This document shows positions 43,343-51,992 of a stretch of DNA of 64,000 nt, piece by piece. A program made the translations under genes and the position numbers. Every line of letters starts with the position of its first letter. Within the stretch, counting starts at the first letter, position 1. The DNA comes from an uncultured Tateyamaria sp. (GTDB lineage Bacteria; Pseudomonadota; Alphaproteobacteria; Rhodobacterales; Rhodobacteraceae): assembly GCF_947503385.1 (NCBI RefSeq), contig NZ_CANNDO010000007.1:124001-188000 (forward strand). The letters run 5' to 3'. The notes below the pieces were generated by a model. It was not told the DNA's origin. It saw nothing but the letters and a program-made list of their open reading frames with translations, and ran no database searches.

Positions 43343-44719
43343 ATGGAAGTCGCAATCCTTTTCGCGCTCGTCATCGGGCTGATGCTGATCGGCGTGCCGA
43401 TTGCCGTGTCCTTGGGCATTTCGTCGATCATCTTTCTGCTGGCGCTGAGCGACACGTCGCTGGCCTCTATTGCGCAGACGCTGTTTCAGGCGATGGCGGG
43501 GCATTACACGCTGCTGGCGATCCCGTTCTTCATCCTTGCTTCGACGTTTATGTCGACGGGCGGGGTGGCCAAGCGGATCATCCGGTTTTCAATCGCCATC
43601 GTGGGGCACTTTCCCGGCGGTCTGGCTATTGCGGGCGTGTTTGCCTGTATGCTCTTCGCCGCTCTCAGCGGCTCATCGCCCGCCACCGTGGTCGCCATCG
43701 GGTCCATCGTGATCGCGGGGATGCGGCAGGTGGGGTACACCAAGGACTTTGCCGCCGGTGTGATCGCCAATGCGGGCACGCTGGGCATCCTGATCCCACC
43801 CTCTATCGTGATGGTGGTCTATGCGGCTGCCACGGACGTGTCGGTGGGGCGCATGTTTCTGGCGGGTGTGATCCCGGGGCTCATGGCGGGCTCTATGCTG
43901 ATGATCACCATCTACATCATGGCCAAGGTCAAGAACCTGCCCAAAGGCGAATGGATGGGCTGGGGCGAGGTCTGGCAATCGGGTCTGCACGCGAGCGGAG
44001 GCCTGTTCCTGATCGTCATCATTCTGGGTGGCATCTACGGCGGTATCTTTACGCCGACCGAGGCGGCGGCGGTGGCTGCGGTTTATGCCTTCCTGATTGC
44101 GGTTTTTGTCTATCGCGACATGGGGCCGCTGGCCACACCGGAAGGCGAGCGCAACCATTCTTTGTTCTCGAAACCGTGGGCCATTGTGACCGCCCTTGTG
44201 CACCGCGACACCAAGAATGCGCTCTTTGAGGCGGGCAAGCTGACAGTCACGCTGATGTTCATCATCGCCAATGCGTTGATCCTGAAACATGTTCTCACGG
44301 ATGAGCAGATCCCGCAGCAGATTGCGGCGGCGATGCTGGATGCGGGTTTTGGCCCTGTCGTGTTCCTGATCATCGTGAACGTGATCCTGCTGATTGGCGG
44401 GCAGTTCATGGAGCCGTCGGGCCTGCTTGTGATCGTGGCGCCGCTGGTGTTCCCGATTGCGATTGAGCTGGGGATCGACCCCATTCACCTTGGCATCATC
44501 ATGGTGGTGAACATGGAGATCGGGATGATCACGCCGCCTGTGGGCCTGAACCTGTTTGTGACCTCCGGCGTGGCCGGAATGCCGATGATGCGGGTTGTGC
44601 GGGCTGCATTGCCGTTTCTGGCCGTGCTCTTTGTGTTTTTGATCATGGTGACCTACATCCCGGCGATTTCCACCTGGTTGCCGACCCTGATGATGGGGCC
44701 GGAGACGATCATTCAGTGA
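43343..44719 (+). CDS. dctM: TRAP transporter large permease
   Basis: 458 residues, about 12 hydrophobic segments. DctM marks: ALSGSSPATVVAIGSIVIAG, NAGTLGILIPPSIVMVVYA, TPTEAAAVAAVYA, and EIGMITPPVGLNLFVTSGV. Na+-coupled uptake channel fed by DctP. Four bases after dctQ. Confidence 0.95.
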   Translation: MEVAILFALVIGLMLIGVPIAVSLGISSIIFLLALSDTSLASIAQTLFQAMAGHYTLLAIPFFILASTFMSTGGVAKRIIRFSIAIVGHFPGGLAIAGVFACMLFAALSGSSPATVVAIGSIVIAGMRQVGYTKDFAAGVIANAGTLGILIPPSIVMVVYAAATDVSVGRMFLAGVIPGLMAGSMLMITIYIMAKVKNLPKGEWMGWGEVWQSGLHASGGLFLIVIILGGIYGGIFTPTEAAAVAAVYAFLIAVFVYRDMGPLATPEGERNHSLFSKPWAIVTALVHRDTKNALFEAGKLTVTLMFIIANALILKHVLTDEQIPQQIAAAMLDAGFGPVVFLIIVNVILLIGGQFMEPSGLLVIVAPLVFPIAIELGIDPIHLGIIMVVNMEIGMITPPVGLNLFVTSGVAGMPMMRVVRAALPFLAVLFVFLIMVTYIPAISTWLPTLMMGPETIIQ

Positions 44720-44759
44720 TCCACTGGACGCCTGCGGCGACGCGATTCATTTTTGGGAA

Positions 44760-44806
44760 TGGGGGCCAGCCCCCAAACCCCCGGAGTATTTGGCAAAGAG
44801 AAGAAG
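44760..44806 (+). repeat. dispersed palindromic repeat, type A, between dctM and tpiA
   Basis: Hairpin TGGGGGC-CA-GCCCCCA, then AACCCCCGGAGTATTTGGCA and AAGAGAAGAAG. Sits between the convergent dctM and tpiA stops. Confidence 0.65.
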
Positions 44807-45553
44807 TCAGGACGCGGCGAGGGCGTCGATAATCGGTTGGAAATCTGCCGCCGCAAGTGACGCCCCGCCCACCAGAGCGCCGTCCACATTGTCGGCGGTG
44901 AATATGTCGGCGGCGTTGTTCGGCTTGACCGAGCCGCCGTAAAGCAGGCGGATGGTCATAGCCTCGGGGCCAAAGCGACCGACCAATTCGTCGCGCAGCA
45001 TGTCGTGCGTCTCGATGATCTGTTCGAGCGTCGGCACGCGACCGGTGCCGATGGCCCAGATCGGTTCGTATGCGATCACGGTATTGTCGCCAGTGGTGCC
45101 GTCCGGGGCCGAGGCGTGCAATTGATCCGCGATGATTTCCAGCGTGCTGTCGCCCATCCGCTCGTCTTCGCTTTCGCCGATGCAGAGGATGGCGGTGAGG
45201 CCCGCGGCCCAGGCCGCTTTGACCTTGGCGCGGACATCTGCATTGGTTTCGTGATGGTCTGTGCGGCGCTCCGAATGGCCGACGATGACCGCTTGCGCCC
45301 CTGTGGCAGCAATCATCGGGGCGGATACATCGCCCGTATGCGCGCCTGTTTCGGCGGCATGGCAGTCTTGACCGCCGATGCCGACAGGGCTGCCATCGGT
45401 GACGGAGACGGCATGTGCCAGCAGCGTGTGGGGCGGGCAGATCAGGATTTCGGGGCCTGTGTCGCTTTGCTGGCCTGCAAGCTGCGCCAACTCGCCCAGA
45501 AGGCTTGCGTCACCGTTCATCTTCCAGTTGCCTGCTGCCAGTTTGCGTCGCAT
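44807..45553 (-). CDS. tpiA: triosephosphate isomerase
   Basis: 248 residues. AAGNWKMNG with the active-site Asn and Lys, VIVGHSERR with the catalytic His, AYEPIWAIGTG with the catalytic Glu, and LLYGGSVKPNN. Interconverts dihydroxyacetone phosphate and glyceraldehyde 3-phosphate, linking to the gap genes at 12-15 kb. The frame stays open to 46213 but that extension overlaps the next gene. Confidence 0.97.
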   Translation of the reverse strand: MRRKLAAGNWKMNGDASLLGELAQLAGQQSDTGPEILICPPHTLLAHAVSVTDGSPVGIGGQDCHAAETGAHTGDVSAPMIAATGAQAVIVGHSERRTDHHETNADVRAKVKAAWAAGLTAILCIGESEDERMGDSTLEIIADQLHASAPDGTTGDNTVIAYEPIWAIGTGRVPTLEQIIETHDMLRDELVGRFGPEAMTIRLLYGGSVKPNNAADIFTADNVDGALVGGASLAAADFQPIIDALAAS

Positions 45554-45648
45554 GGATCTGCCCCTTTTGGTCCGTCTCTCGATGGGTCCTAGCATCCGCT
45601 GGATCACTGCGCTAGGGCTGCGCCAAAGAGGCAACCGGGAGCAAGGGC

Positions 45649-46554
45649 ATGATCCCACGATTGGACGCGGCCGCACTGGCCGCAGGGGATGCACAGAGCA
45701 TCGCAGCCTTGGGCAAGGCGGCGACAGGCGTGGGATTTGCCACGGTCTACAACACCGCGTTGCCTGCGGCGCGGGTCGAAGAGGTGATCGAGACCTATCG
45801 CGCCTTTTTCCATCTGCCGGAGGCGGCCAAACGGGATCTGGACATGGCACGCACCGGGGCCAACCGGGGCTGGGGCGCGCCGGGCTCTGAACAGGTCGAT
45901 CCGGACGCCAACCCGGATTACAAGCAGTTCTTCGACGTGGGATTCGTGCCGCCAGCGGGTCATCCATTGGCGGACAAGACGTTTTATGCGCCGAACCTGT
46001 GGCCGGAAGACCCGGCGTTTCATCGCGTGATCGCGGCCTATTACGATGATGCGCGGGCGGTCGCGCTGGACCTGTTGCGGGCGATTGCGCGCAGTATTGG
46101 GGCGGATGCGGATCATTTTGAGGGCGCGTTTGACACGCCCATGGCGCTGCTCCGGGGCAATTTTTACCCGGCGCGCCCGGATTGGGCAGGGGCCAAGGAT
46201 TTCGGGATCGCAACGCATACCGATTACGGCTGTTTGACGCTGCTGGCCACCGATGGCTCGCCGGGGCTTGAGGTGCGCAAGCGCGGCGGCGGCTGGCTTC
46301 CGGTCAGTGCGCCGCCGGGGGAGTTTATCATCAACTTTGGCGAGATGCTGGAATTCTGGACGGCTGGCAAGGTCAAGGCGACGCCGCACCGGGTGGTCGG
46401 CGGGCTGGCCGAACGCATCTCGGTGCCGCTGTTTTTCAACCCGACCTACGATACAAATGTGGCACCGCCCGGTTCGGATGAGGTGATCCTTGCCGGGGAT
46501 CATCTGAGCGCGCGGTTCCGCGAAACATATGTGCATTTGCAAGCAAAAACATGA
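45649..46554 (+). CDS. 2-oxoglutarate/Fe(II)-dependent oxygenase, isopenicillin-N-synthase family
   Basis: 301 residues. The iron ligands are His and Asp of ATHTDYGCLTLL and His of TPHRVVGG; RISVPLFFNP carries the Arg-x-Ser that binds 2-oxoglutarate. N-terminal FFHLPEAAKRDLDMAR is family typical. Substrate unknown. ATGA overlap with the HD-domain gene downstream. Confidence 0.9.
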   Translation: MIPRLDAAALAAGDAQSIAALGKAATGVGFATVYNTALPAARVEEVIETYRAFFHLPEAAKRDLDMARTGANRGWGAPGSEQVDPDANPDYKQFFDVGFVPPAGHPLADKTFYAPNLWPEDPAFHRVIAAYYDDARAVALDLLRAIARSIGADADHFEGAFDTPMALLRGNFYPARPDWAGAKDFGIATHTDYGCLTLLATDGSPGLEVRKRGGGWLPVSAPPGEFIINFGEMLEFWTAGKVKATPHRVVGGLAERISVPLFFNPTYDTNVAPPGSDEVILAGDHLSARFRETYVHLQAKT

Positions 46555-47183
46555 GCCTGCTGGACGACCTTGAGGCTGAGGTGGCGCAGCACTGGGCGGG
46601 TCAGTCCGACGGTGCGCATGACATCTGGCACATCCGGCGGGTCTGGGCGTCCTGCCAGCGGATTGCCGACGGATTGGACGCACCGCTCGACATGCAGGTC
46701 TTGGTGATTGCGGCCTATCTGCACGACATCGTCAATATCCCCAAGGGCGATCCGCGCAGCAAAGATGCCGCGCAGTTGTCGGCGGATCACGCCGTGGCGT
46801 GGATGGCGGCCCGCGATCTGCCGGGGCAAGAGGCTGTGGCTCACGCCATTCGCGGGCACAGTTATTCGGCGGGCCATCCCTGCGAGACGCTGGAGGCGCA
46901 GGTGTTGCAGGATGCCGACCGGCTTGAAGCGCTGGGGGCCATTGGCATCGCGCGCTGTTTCACCGTGGCGGGGCAGATGGGGGCCGCGCTTGCGCATGGG
47001 CACGACCCGCTGGCGCAGGGGCGCGCGTTGGACGACAAGCGCTTTGCCCTCGATCACTTTGAGACCAAGCTGTTTGATGTGGCGCAGACGCTGAACACAG
47101 CGCCAGCACGGGCAATGGCCGCGCCACGGGTGGCGCTGATGCGTGCCTTTCAGGTGGCGCTGGCGGATGAGGCGCGGATCTAG
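46551..47183 (+). CDS. HD-domain phosphohydrolase-like protein
   Basis: 210 residues with the H...HD...D metal site: GAHDIWHIRRVW, AAYLHDIVN and DADRLEALGA. YedJ-like in length and order. Likely a nucleotide or small phosphate hydrolase. Cotranscribed with the 2OG oxygenase; its stop overlaps a convergent gene by four bases. Confidence 0.88.
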   Translation: MSLLDDLEAEVAQHWAGQSDGAHDIWHIRRVWASCQRIADGLDAPLDMQVLVIAAYLHDIVNIPKGDPRSKDAAQLSADHAVAWMAARDLPGQEAVAHAIRGHSYSAGHPCETLEAQVLQDADRLEALGAIGIARCFTVAGQMGAALAHGHDPLAQGRALDDKRFALDHFETKLFDVAQTLNTAPARAMAAPRVALMRAFQVALADEARI

Positions 47184-47785
47184 GCCGCCAGGATCACATC
47201 CATCCGCGGTTGCAGCGCCTTGTGGACCGCCTCGCGCACCCGCGCGGCACCACCGCGTTCCTCATATTCCTCGGCAATGATGTCGCTGAGGACAAAAAGC
47301 GCGTCGTCATCGGTGTCGTCATCCATTTGCGTGTCGATCATCTGGTGATAGTCCGAAGCGGCAAAGACCGGGTCGACCATGTCACGCAGCCCAAGCGATT
47401 GCAGGCCCGAGACGAGGTTCTGAAAATCCGCTTCGGTGCCGTGGGCGGCGAACCAGTCGACCGAATTGTAGTGAAAGATCGTATCCGACAGATGTGCGGT
47501 GTGCAGCAACGCATCCAGCGCCGCCCGGTCCGGCAACTCGCATTTTGGATCCAGCGCGCGCAGGTAGGCGTCGATATACATATAGTATTCGTCCGTGCCT
47601 TGCGCGGCCAGAAGGTCGGTTTTCTTCTGGGCAAGCGTCTCCAGCCGTTTGCGCAGGGCGGCGCGGGCGCGCCGCATCCGCATCAGGACGGGCGCCAGCA
47701 CCAGTGCCGCCAGCACGAGGCTCAAGACCAGCCATAGCGCCGGATGGGCCTCAAGGAATTTCATCAGGGAAAAGCTGCCCTTCAT
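47180..47785 (-). CDS. membrane-anchored hypothetical protein
   Basis: 201 residues: one TM helix about 14-35 (ALWLVLSLVLAALVLAPVLM) followed by a basic juxtamembrane stretch and a soluble acidic C-terminal half (IDTQMDDDTDDDALFVLSDI). No known domain. The start at 47785 follows GGAGGCACGGT. Function unknown. Confidence 0.7.
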   Translation of the reverse strand: MKGSFSLMKFLEAHPALWLVLSLVLAALVLAPVLMRMRRARAALRKRLETLAQKKTDLLAAQGTDEYYMYIDAYLRALDPKCELPDRAALDALLHTAHLSDTIFHYNSVDWFAAHGTEADFQNLVSGLQSLGLRDMVDPVFAASDYHQMIDTQMDDDTDDDALFVLSDIIAEEYEERGGAARVREAVHKALQPRMDVILAA

Positions 47786-47871
47786 ACCGTGCCTCCAACA
47801 TGTCGTTGGCGGCGTGGTTAATGGGCCATTCAGGCTGCTTTGTGATCCAAAGACGGCAAGACCGCGCAAAC

Positions 47872-48195
47872 TTAGAGGTGTTCAAGTGCCGCACGGGCCA
47901 GCGCTGTGGCTTCTTCGGCATCGTCCAGCGCGCTTTCGGGCAAATACCAGTAAGGCATGTTGGTGGGGCTGCCGTCCTTGCGCACGTAATCCCAACGGTC
48001 GAAGCCCATCGCCTCAAACTGGTCCTGCATCGCACCCTGACCCTTGAGAAGGACACGCCCATCCGCCATCACAATGGCAAAGATCACGCCGTCACAATAG
48101 ATCGACAGGCCGCCAAACATCTTGCGGGTGCTGAGCGGACCCATATCGGCGAAGAGATCCATTGCAAACGCAATCTCTTCGTCCGACAGCGCCAT
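47872..48195 (-). CDS. TfoX N-terminal domain protein
   Basis: 107 residues, one TfoX_N domain: MGPLSTRKMFGGLSIYCDGV and FEAMGFDRWDYV. TfoX/Sxy of gammaproteobacteria is a competence regulator, but stand-alone relatives in alphaproteobacteria have no proven role. Two bases downstream of sufA-like gene, so cotranscribed. Confidence 0.85.
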   Translation of the reverse strand: MALSDEEIAFAMDLFADMGPLSTRKMFGGLSIYCDGVIFAIVMADGRVLLKGQGAMQDQFEAMGFDRWDYVRKDGSPTNMPYWYLPESALDDAEEATALARAALEHL

Positions 48196-48196
48196 T

Positions 48197-48577
48197 TCAG
48201 CCCGCGTTCTGCTCGGCGCTGAGCGTTTCGACATCCTTGAACGAGATGCTTTCGCCGCAGCCGCAGGCATCCGTCACGTTGGGATTGTTGAACTTGAACC
48301 CCGATTCCAACAGCGACGTTTCATAGTCGATCTCGGTGCCAAACAGGAACATCTGCGCCATCGGCGCGATCATCACCCGCGCGCCGTCCTGTTCAACAGC
48401 CTCGTCGTTGGGGTCGGCCTCGTCCACATATTCCATGGTGTATTCCATGCCCGCACAGCCGCCCTTTTTGACGCCGATGCGCAGGCCGGCATGGCCGTCC
48501 TTCTGCATCAGCTTCACGATCTGCGCGGCTGCGCGGTCGGTGATAGTGACGGCCTGTTTTCCGGGGATCGCGAACAT
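48197..48577 (-). CDS. A-type iron-sulfur carrier (SufA/ErpA/IscA family)
   Basis: 126 residues. HesB-like domain with three conserved cysteines: GVKKGGCAGMEY and TDACGCGESISF. Carries [2Fe-2S]/[4Fe-4S] clusters to apoproteins. Insertions compared with E. coli IscA (about 107 aa) are minor. Related function: SufT at 49909. Confidence 0.92.
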   Translation of the reverse strand: MFAIPGKQAVTITDRAAAQIVKLMQKDGHAGLRIGVKKGGCAGMEYTMEYVDEADPNDEAVEQDGARVMIAPMAQMFLFGTEIDYETSLLESGFKFNNPNVTDACGCGESISFKDVETLSAEQNAG

Positions 48578-48590
48578 GATCTAGCCTCGT

Positions 48591-49466
48591 TTATCCGAGT
48601 GTTAAGGTAGGGCTTTGACCGCCCGCCTGCAAGAGCGCGGCGCGATCCCGCGACAGCATTCCCGCCAGCGCGTCCAGTGCGGCCCGGATCGGGGGGTCGT
48701 GTCGCGTGTCCTGATGGCAGACCAGCCACTCCTCGGCGGTGAGTTCGTCGATGATGCCCGACACGCGGGTCAGACCGGGCATCGCATCACCGGCAAAGGT
48801 GGGCAAAACCACGCGCCCCACACCGGCGGTGGCCATGGCGCCACGCACCTGCGGATCATTGGAAAAGGCCACGATATCCGCACCATGATGCGCCAATGTC
48901 CACGCTTCGGAAGGCAGGGTAGAGGTGTCGTCGCTCGGACCGATCCAGCCGGTGACACCCTCGTCACGGGCAAAGACCGCATGTTCAACCGCACCGGTGC
49001 GACGCCCGGCCAGCCATGGATGTGTCGGGCGGCGGTTGCGCACGCCGATATCGACCTCGCGCCGCTCGATATCCATGTCCTGATTGCAATTGACGAATTC
49101 CGGCTGCCACGGCGCACCGGGGTCCCAATACAGCGGCACGTGCCGGGCCAGATAGTCGGTGGTCCATGTGCCCGCCGACACCCGCACACGCGGCGGCCCG
49201 GCGCGGCCCGCGTTCCATTGCGATATGTCGCGTGCGGCGGCCTCCATCTTCTTGGCGCGCTCCAGCAGATCGCGCCCTTCGGTGGTGGCGGTGTAGCCCG
49301 CCGATCCATGCACAAACAGCCGCCGTCCCAGCCGCTGTTCCAGCGCGGTCATGCGCCGCGACAGCGTTGCTTGGCTCAGCCCGGTTTCGCGTGCGGCACC
49401 AGACAACGCGCCGTGGCGGGCCACGGCGGCGAATAGGCCGAAATCTGTCCAATCGGTGATTTGCAT
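48591..49466 (-). CDS. LysR-family regulator
   Basis: 291 residues. HTH LFAAVARHGALSGAARETGL with SQATLSRRMTALEQRLGRRL. The effector half contains RRPTHPWLAGRRTGAVEHA. Starts at 49466 inside a perfect inverted repeat (49458-49477), suggesting tight self-control. Divergent from a small ORF at 49550. Confidence 0.88.
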   Translation of the reverse strand: MQITDWTDFGLFAAVARHGALSGAARETGLSQATLSRRMTALEQRLGRRLFVHGSAGYTATTEGRDLLERAKKMEAAARDISQWNAGRAGPPRVRVSAGTWTTDYLARHVPLYWDPGAPWQPEFVNCNQDMDIERREVDIGVRNRRPTHPWLAGRRTGAVEHAVFARDEGVTGWIGPSDDTSTLPSEAWTLAHHGADIVAFSNDPQVRGAMATAGVGRVVLPTFAGDAMPGLTRVSGIIDELTAEEWLVCHQDTRHDPPIRAALDALAGMLSRDRAALLQAGGQSPTLTLG

Positions 49467-49477
49467 GTTTGCAAATC
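49458..49477. promoter_or_regulatory. perfect inverted repeat over the LysR start codon
   Basis: GATTTGCA-TGTT-TGCAAATC, 8+4+8, with the LysR ATG inside the left arm. Too long to be likely by chance. It could be an operator for the divergent pair or a 5' mRNA hairpin that hides the start codon. Confidence 0.55.
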
Positions 49478-49549
49478 TAGCTGCGAATTCGGGGCCTGAC
49501 AATGCGTCCGCACCGTTGCCATCTTGGGATCAGCAAAAGGAGAAATGTC

Positions 49550-49696
49550 ATGTTACATCCCTACAATGACCTTCACACACAGTCGATTTACGCGCAGGAG
49601 CAAGAGGCATTTGCAAAAATGCAAGAGGCGGACCGTTTTCGCAAGCGCCGCAAATGGCGGCGGCAGGCGCTGAAATGGGTGCTCCGGCGGCTCTGA
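49550..49696 (+). CDS. small basic protein, divergent from LysR gene
   Basis: 48 residues: LHPYNDLHTQSIYAQEQEAF then an Arg/Lys-rich helix ending KWVLRRL. Good AAGGAG 6 bases upstream of the ATG. No TM segment. Followed by a GC-rich hairpin (49715-49737). Possibly a real small protein regulated by the adjacent LysR; unknown. Confidence 0.55.
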   Translation: MLHPYNDLHTQSIYAQEQEAFAKMQEADRFRKRRKWRRQALKWVLRRL

Positions 49697-49714
49697 TCAC
49701 ACACCGGGAAAAGG

Positions 49715-49737
49715 GGGCCGCCCGGACAGGGCGGCCC
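49715..49737 (+). terminator. terminator-like hairpin after the small basic ORF
   Basis: GGGCCGCCC-GGACA-GGGCGGCCC, 18 bases after the stop; no T-run. Confidence 0.5.
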
Positions 49738-49851
49738 GCAAGGCGGTGCCGGACCTGCGGGGGGATGCGATATGCGGTGCAGTCCGGGATATCGCTGTGG
49801 CGGGCGTTTGGGGCGCGCTGCACGTCAGCGATTGGCACGCTCTGTCTGACC

Positions 49852-49870
49852 GCCGACTGTAACAGTCGGC
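49852..49870. terminator. palindrome downstream of sufT
   Basis: GCCGACTGTAACAGTCGGC is a perfect 19-base palindrome about 40 bases past the sufT stop (minus strand). Could terminate sufT or be an operator. Confidence 0.4.
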
Positions 49871-49908
49871 AGACACTGCCGTGACAGTTTTGCGAAAACC
49901 AGCCTGCG

Positions 49909-50271
49909 CTACATAAAGCCCAGTTCGAGCCGCGCCTCGTCAGACATCATTTCCATGCCCCAGGGCGGCTCCCATGTCAGGTGGACGTCCACCTGCTTGA
50001 CGCCCGCAACCGGTTCGACCGCATCCGCGACCCAGCCCGGCATTTCACCGGCCACGGGACAGCCCGGCGCGGTCAGCGTCATGATGATGTTCACTTCGTT
50101 CTGGTCGTTGATGTCGATGGTATAGATCAGACCCAGTTCAAAAATATTGACCGGAATTTCCGGGTCATAAACCGTCCGGCAGGCCTCGACGATGGCCTCG
50201 TGCAGCGGGTGATCGGTGGAAGACGGCGCAATCAGTGGCGCGCCTTCAAGCATCTCGTTGCGTTGGTCCAT
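49909..50271 (-). CDS. sufT: SufT-type iron-sulfur assembly protein (MIP18/DUF59 family)
   Basis: About 120 residues with the DUF59 core: LHEAIVEACRTVYDPEIPVN, IFELGLIYTI, and LTAPGCPVAGEMPGW with the conserved Cys. Helps mature [4Fe-4S] proteins. The ATG at 50271 (MDQRNEM) gives the best start; one at 50301 is possible. Not within a suf operon here, but close to the A-type carrier. Confidence 0.9.
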   Translation of the reverse strand: MDQRNEMLEGAPLIAPSSTDHPLHEAIVEACRTVYDPEIPVNIFELGLIYTIDINDQNEVNIIMTLTAPGCPVAGEMPGWVADAVEPVAGVKQVDVHLTWEPPWGMEMMSDEARLELGFM

Positions 50272-50404
50272 GTGGGCTTGGCTCCGGCTTTTCCTGACCA
50301 TTTATATAGGGAACCACGCCGGGGCGGTAAAGGGTGCTGAACGTATCGTTTGAGGTGTCGCGCCTCCGGGCACAGGCCCGATGGCGCGACGGGATCCCGG
50401 GTGA

Positions 50405-50950
50405 TCAGCCCGAGGTGAAGGGCAGCGATGAATGGTGCAACACGATCTTCAACTCGCCGTCCTCCATCTCCTGAATGCCGAATGTGTATTCGACCTTGAT
50501 CTCGTCGCCTGACATCGTGGTGAAGTAATAATTGCCCATGGCCAGCGCGATATCGCCGGTGATGCTTGTGCCTTCGTTCTCCCAGCGGACGTCGGTGTAA
50601 GGCGCAATGGCAAAGCCGCCATCTTCGGCGATGCTGCCGCCCACGAAATAGGACAGGGCCTCGTCAAAGGTGCCGCGGAACTGGTCGTCGCTGGCCAAGG
50701 TCGGTTTGAACAGCACGATATCCTTACCATAGGCGTAAAAGTCGAGCAGATGCTGGCGGGCCGCCGCCTCGTAATCGCCGCCTGCGGTGTGCACCTCGCC
50801 GATATGTACGATGCCTTCGCCCCATGCGGTCTTAAAGGCCGTGACCCGGTCTGGGGTCAGTGTCGGGTCCTGTGCGGCTGATGCGATCCCGGCGGATGCG
50901 GCAAGGGCGATGGCGGCTGCGGCTGCGGCGGTGAATGTCTTGGTCATCAT
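50405..50950 (-). CDS. secreted SnoaL/NTF2-like protein
   Basis: About 181 residues. Signal peptide (AAAAAAIALAASAGIASAA, cleavage near residue 23). Mature part looks like an NTF2-fold domain (RQHLLDFYAYGKDIVLFKPT, MGNYYFTTMSGDEIKVEYTF, LHHSSLPF). Two adjacent ATG codons start it. Function unknown; divergent from the LysR gene at 51048. Confidence 0.75.
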   Translation of the reverse strand: MMTKTFTAAAAAAIALAASAGIASAAQDPTLTPDRVTAFKTAWGEGIVHIGEVHTAGGDYEAAARQHLLDFYAYGKDIVLFKPTLASDDQFRGTFDEALSYFVGGSIAEDGGFAIAPYTDVRWENEGTSITGDIALAMGNYYFTTMSGDEIKVEYTFGIQEMEDGELKIVLHHSSLPFTSG

Positions 50951-51047
50951 TGTGTTTCCTCGTGTTGCGTTGGTGATGACTGGGATGTGGGGCAGGGCCG
51001 TCCATATAACCAATTGAAAGAAACGTAAGGAACGATAGCTAAAGGGC

Positions 51048-51992
51048 ATGGATGACACCACACCCCCCCGACCGACCCTGCGCCAGTTGCAATATTTCGT
51101 TGCGGTGGCGGAACATGGTGCCTTTGGCCTTGCGGCACAGGCGCTGGCGGTCAGTCAGCCCAGCCTGTCCAAACAGCTGGCCACGATGGAGGCGGCGCTG
51201 GACGTGGTGCTGTTCGAACGCACGTCCCGCCGGGTGCATCTGACAGCGATAGGGGCGGCCCTGCTGCCGCGTGCGCGCGCCATCCTGCAAGAGGTGCGCG
51301 AATTTCGCGCCGTCGCCCGCGGCGCGCGCGGGCCCTTTGGTGATCGGTTGTCCATTGGTGTGCTGCCCTCGGTCGGGGCGTATTTCATGCCCATCGCCAA
51401 CCGCCGTCTGCACCGGCAGTACCCGCAACTGCGCCTCGCCGTGCAGGAGGGGGCAACGGTCGAATTGCTGGACCGGTTGCGCGCCGGACAATTGGACGTG
51501 GTGATCGGCTCGCCCGGTCGTGATCCGGACATCGTCAGCCACCCGTTGTTCTCCGAGACGCTGTGGGCCTGTGCCGCGGCGGACGATCCGCTGTCCGCCG
51601 ACGGCGGCCCGATCCCGGTAACGGCGCTGGCGGGCAAGCCGCTCCTGTCGCTCAGCGCAGAGTTCCGCCTTGCGGCTATAGTCGAGCGGTTGGCGGAATA
51701 TGCAGGCACCCACGTGGCCCGCGACTATCAGGGCGGCAGCCTCGATGCAGTGCGCCAGATGGCAGTGATGGGGGCAGGGGTGGCGGTGCTGCCCTCGCTC
51801 TATGCGCTGGCCGAAGCGGTGCGTGATCCGGAATTCGTCGTCCGCCGCATCGACCACCCCGATGCGGTCCACGACATTGCGCTGCTCTGGCGCCGTGCCT
51901 CACCGCTGGAGGAGGATTGCCGCGCGCTGGCCGCTGACCTCATCGCGGTCAAGCGCGACATCCGCGCCGCACGCGGCGACCGGTTCGACTAA
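51048..51992 (+). CDS. LysR-family regulator, OxyR-like
   Basis: 314 residues. [23 protein letters not shown] and [20 protein letters not shown] belong to the OxyR/CynR-type subgroup. No OxyR cysteine pair is seen at the usual place, so peroxide sensing is unlikely. Divergent from the secreted NTF2-like gene, probable target. Stop overlaps the convergent rimK stop by four bases. Confidence 0.85.
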   Translation: MDDTTPPRPTLRQLQYFVAVAEHGAFGLAAQALAVSQPSLSKQLATMEAALDVVLFERTSRRVHLTAIGAALLPRARAILQEVREFRAVARGARGPFGDRLSIGVLPSVGAYFMPIANRRLHRQYPQLRLAVQEGATVELLDRLRAGQLDVVIGSPGRDPDIVSHPLFSETLWACAAADDPLSADGGPIPVTALAGKPLLSLSAEFRLAAIVERLAEYAGTHVARDYQGGSLDAVRQMAVMGAGVAVLPSLYALAEAVRDPEFVVRRIDHPDAVHDIALLWRRASPLEEDCRALAADLIAVKRDIRAARGDRFD

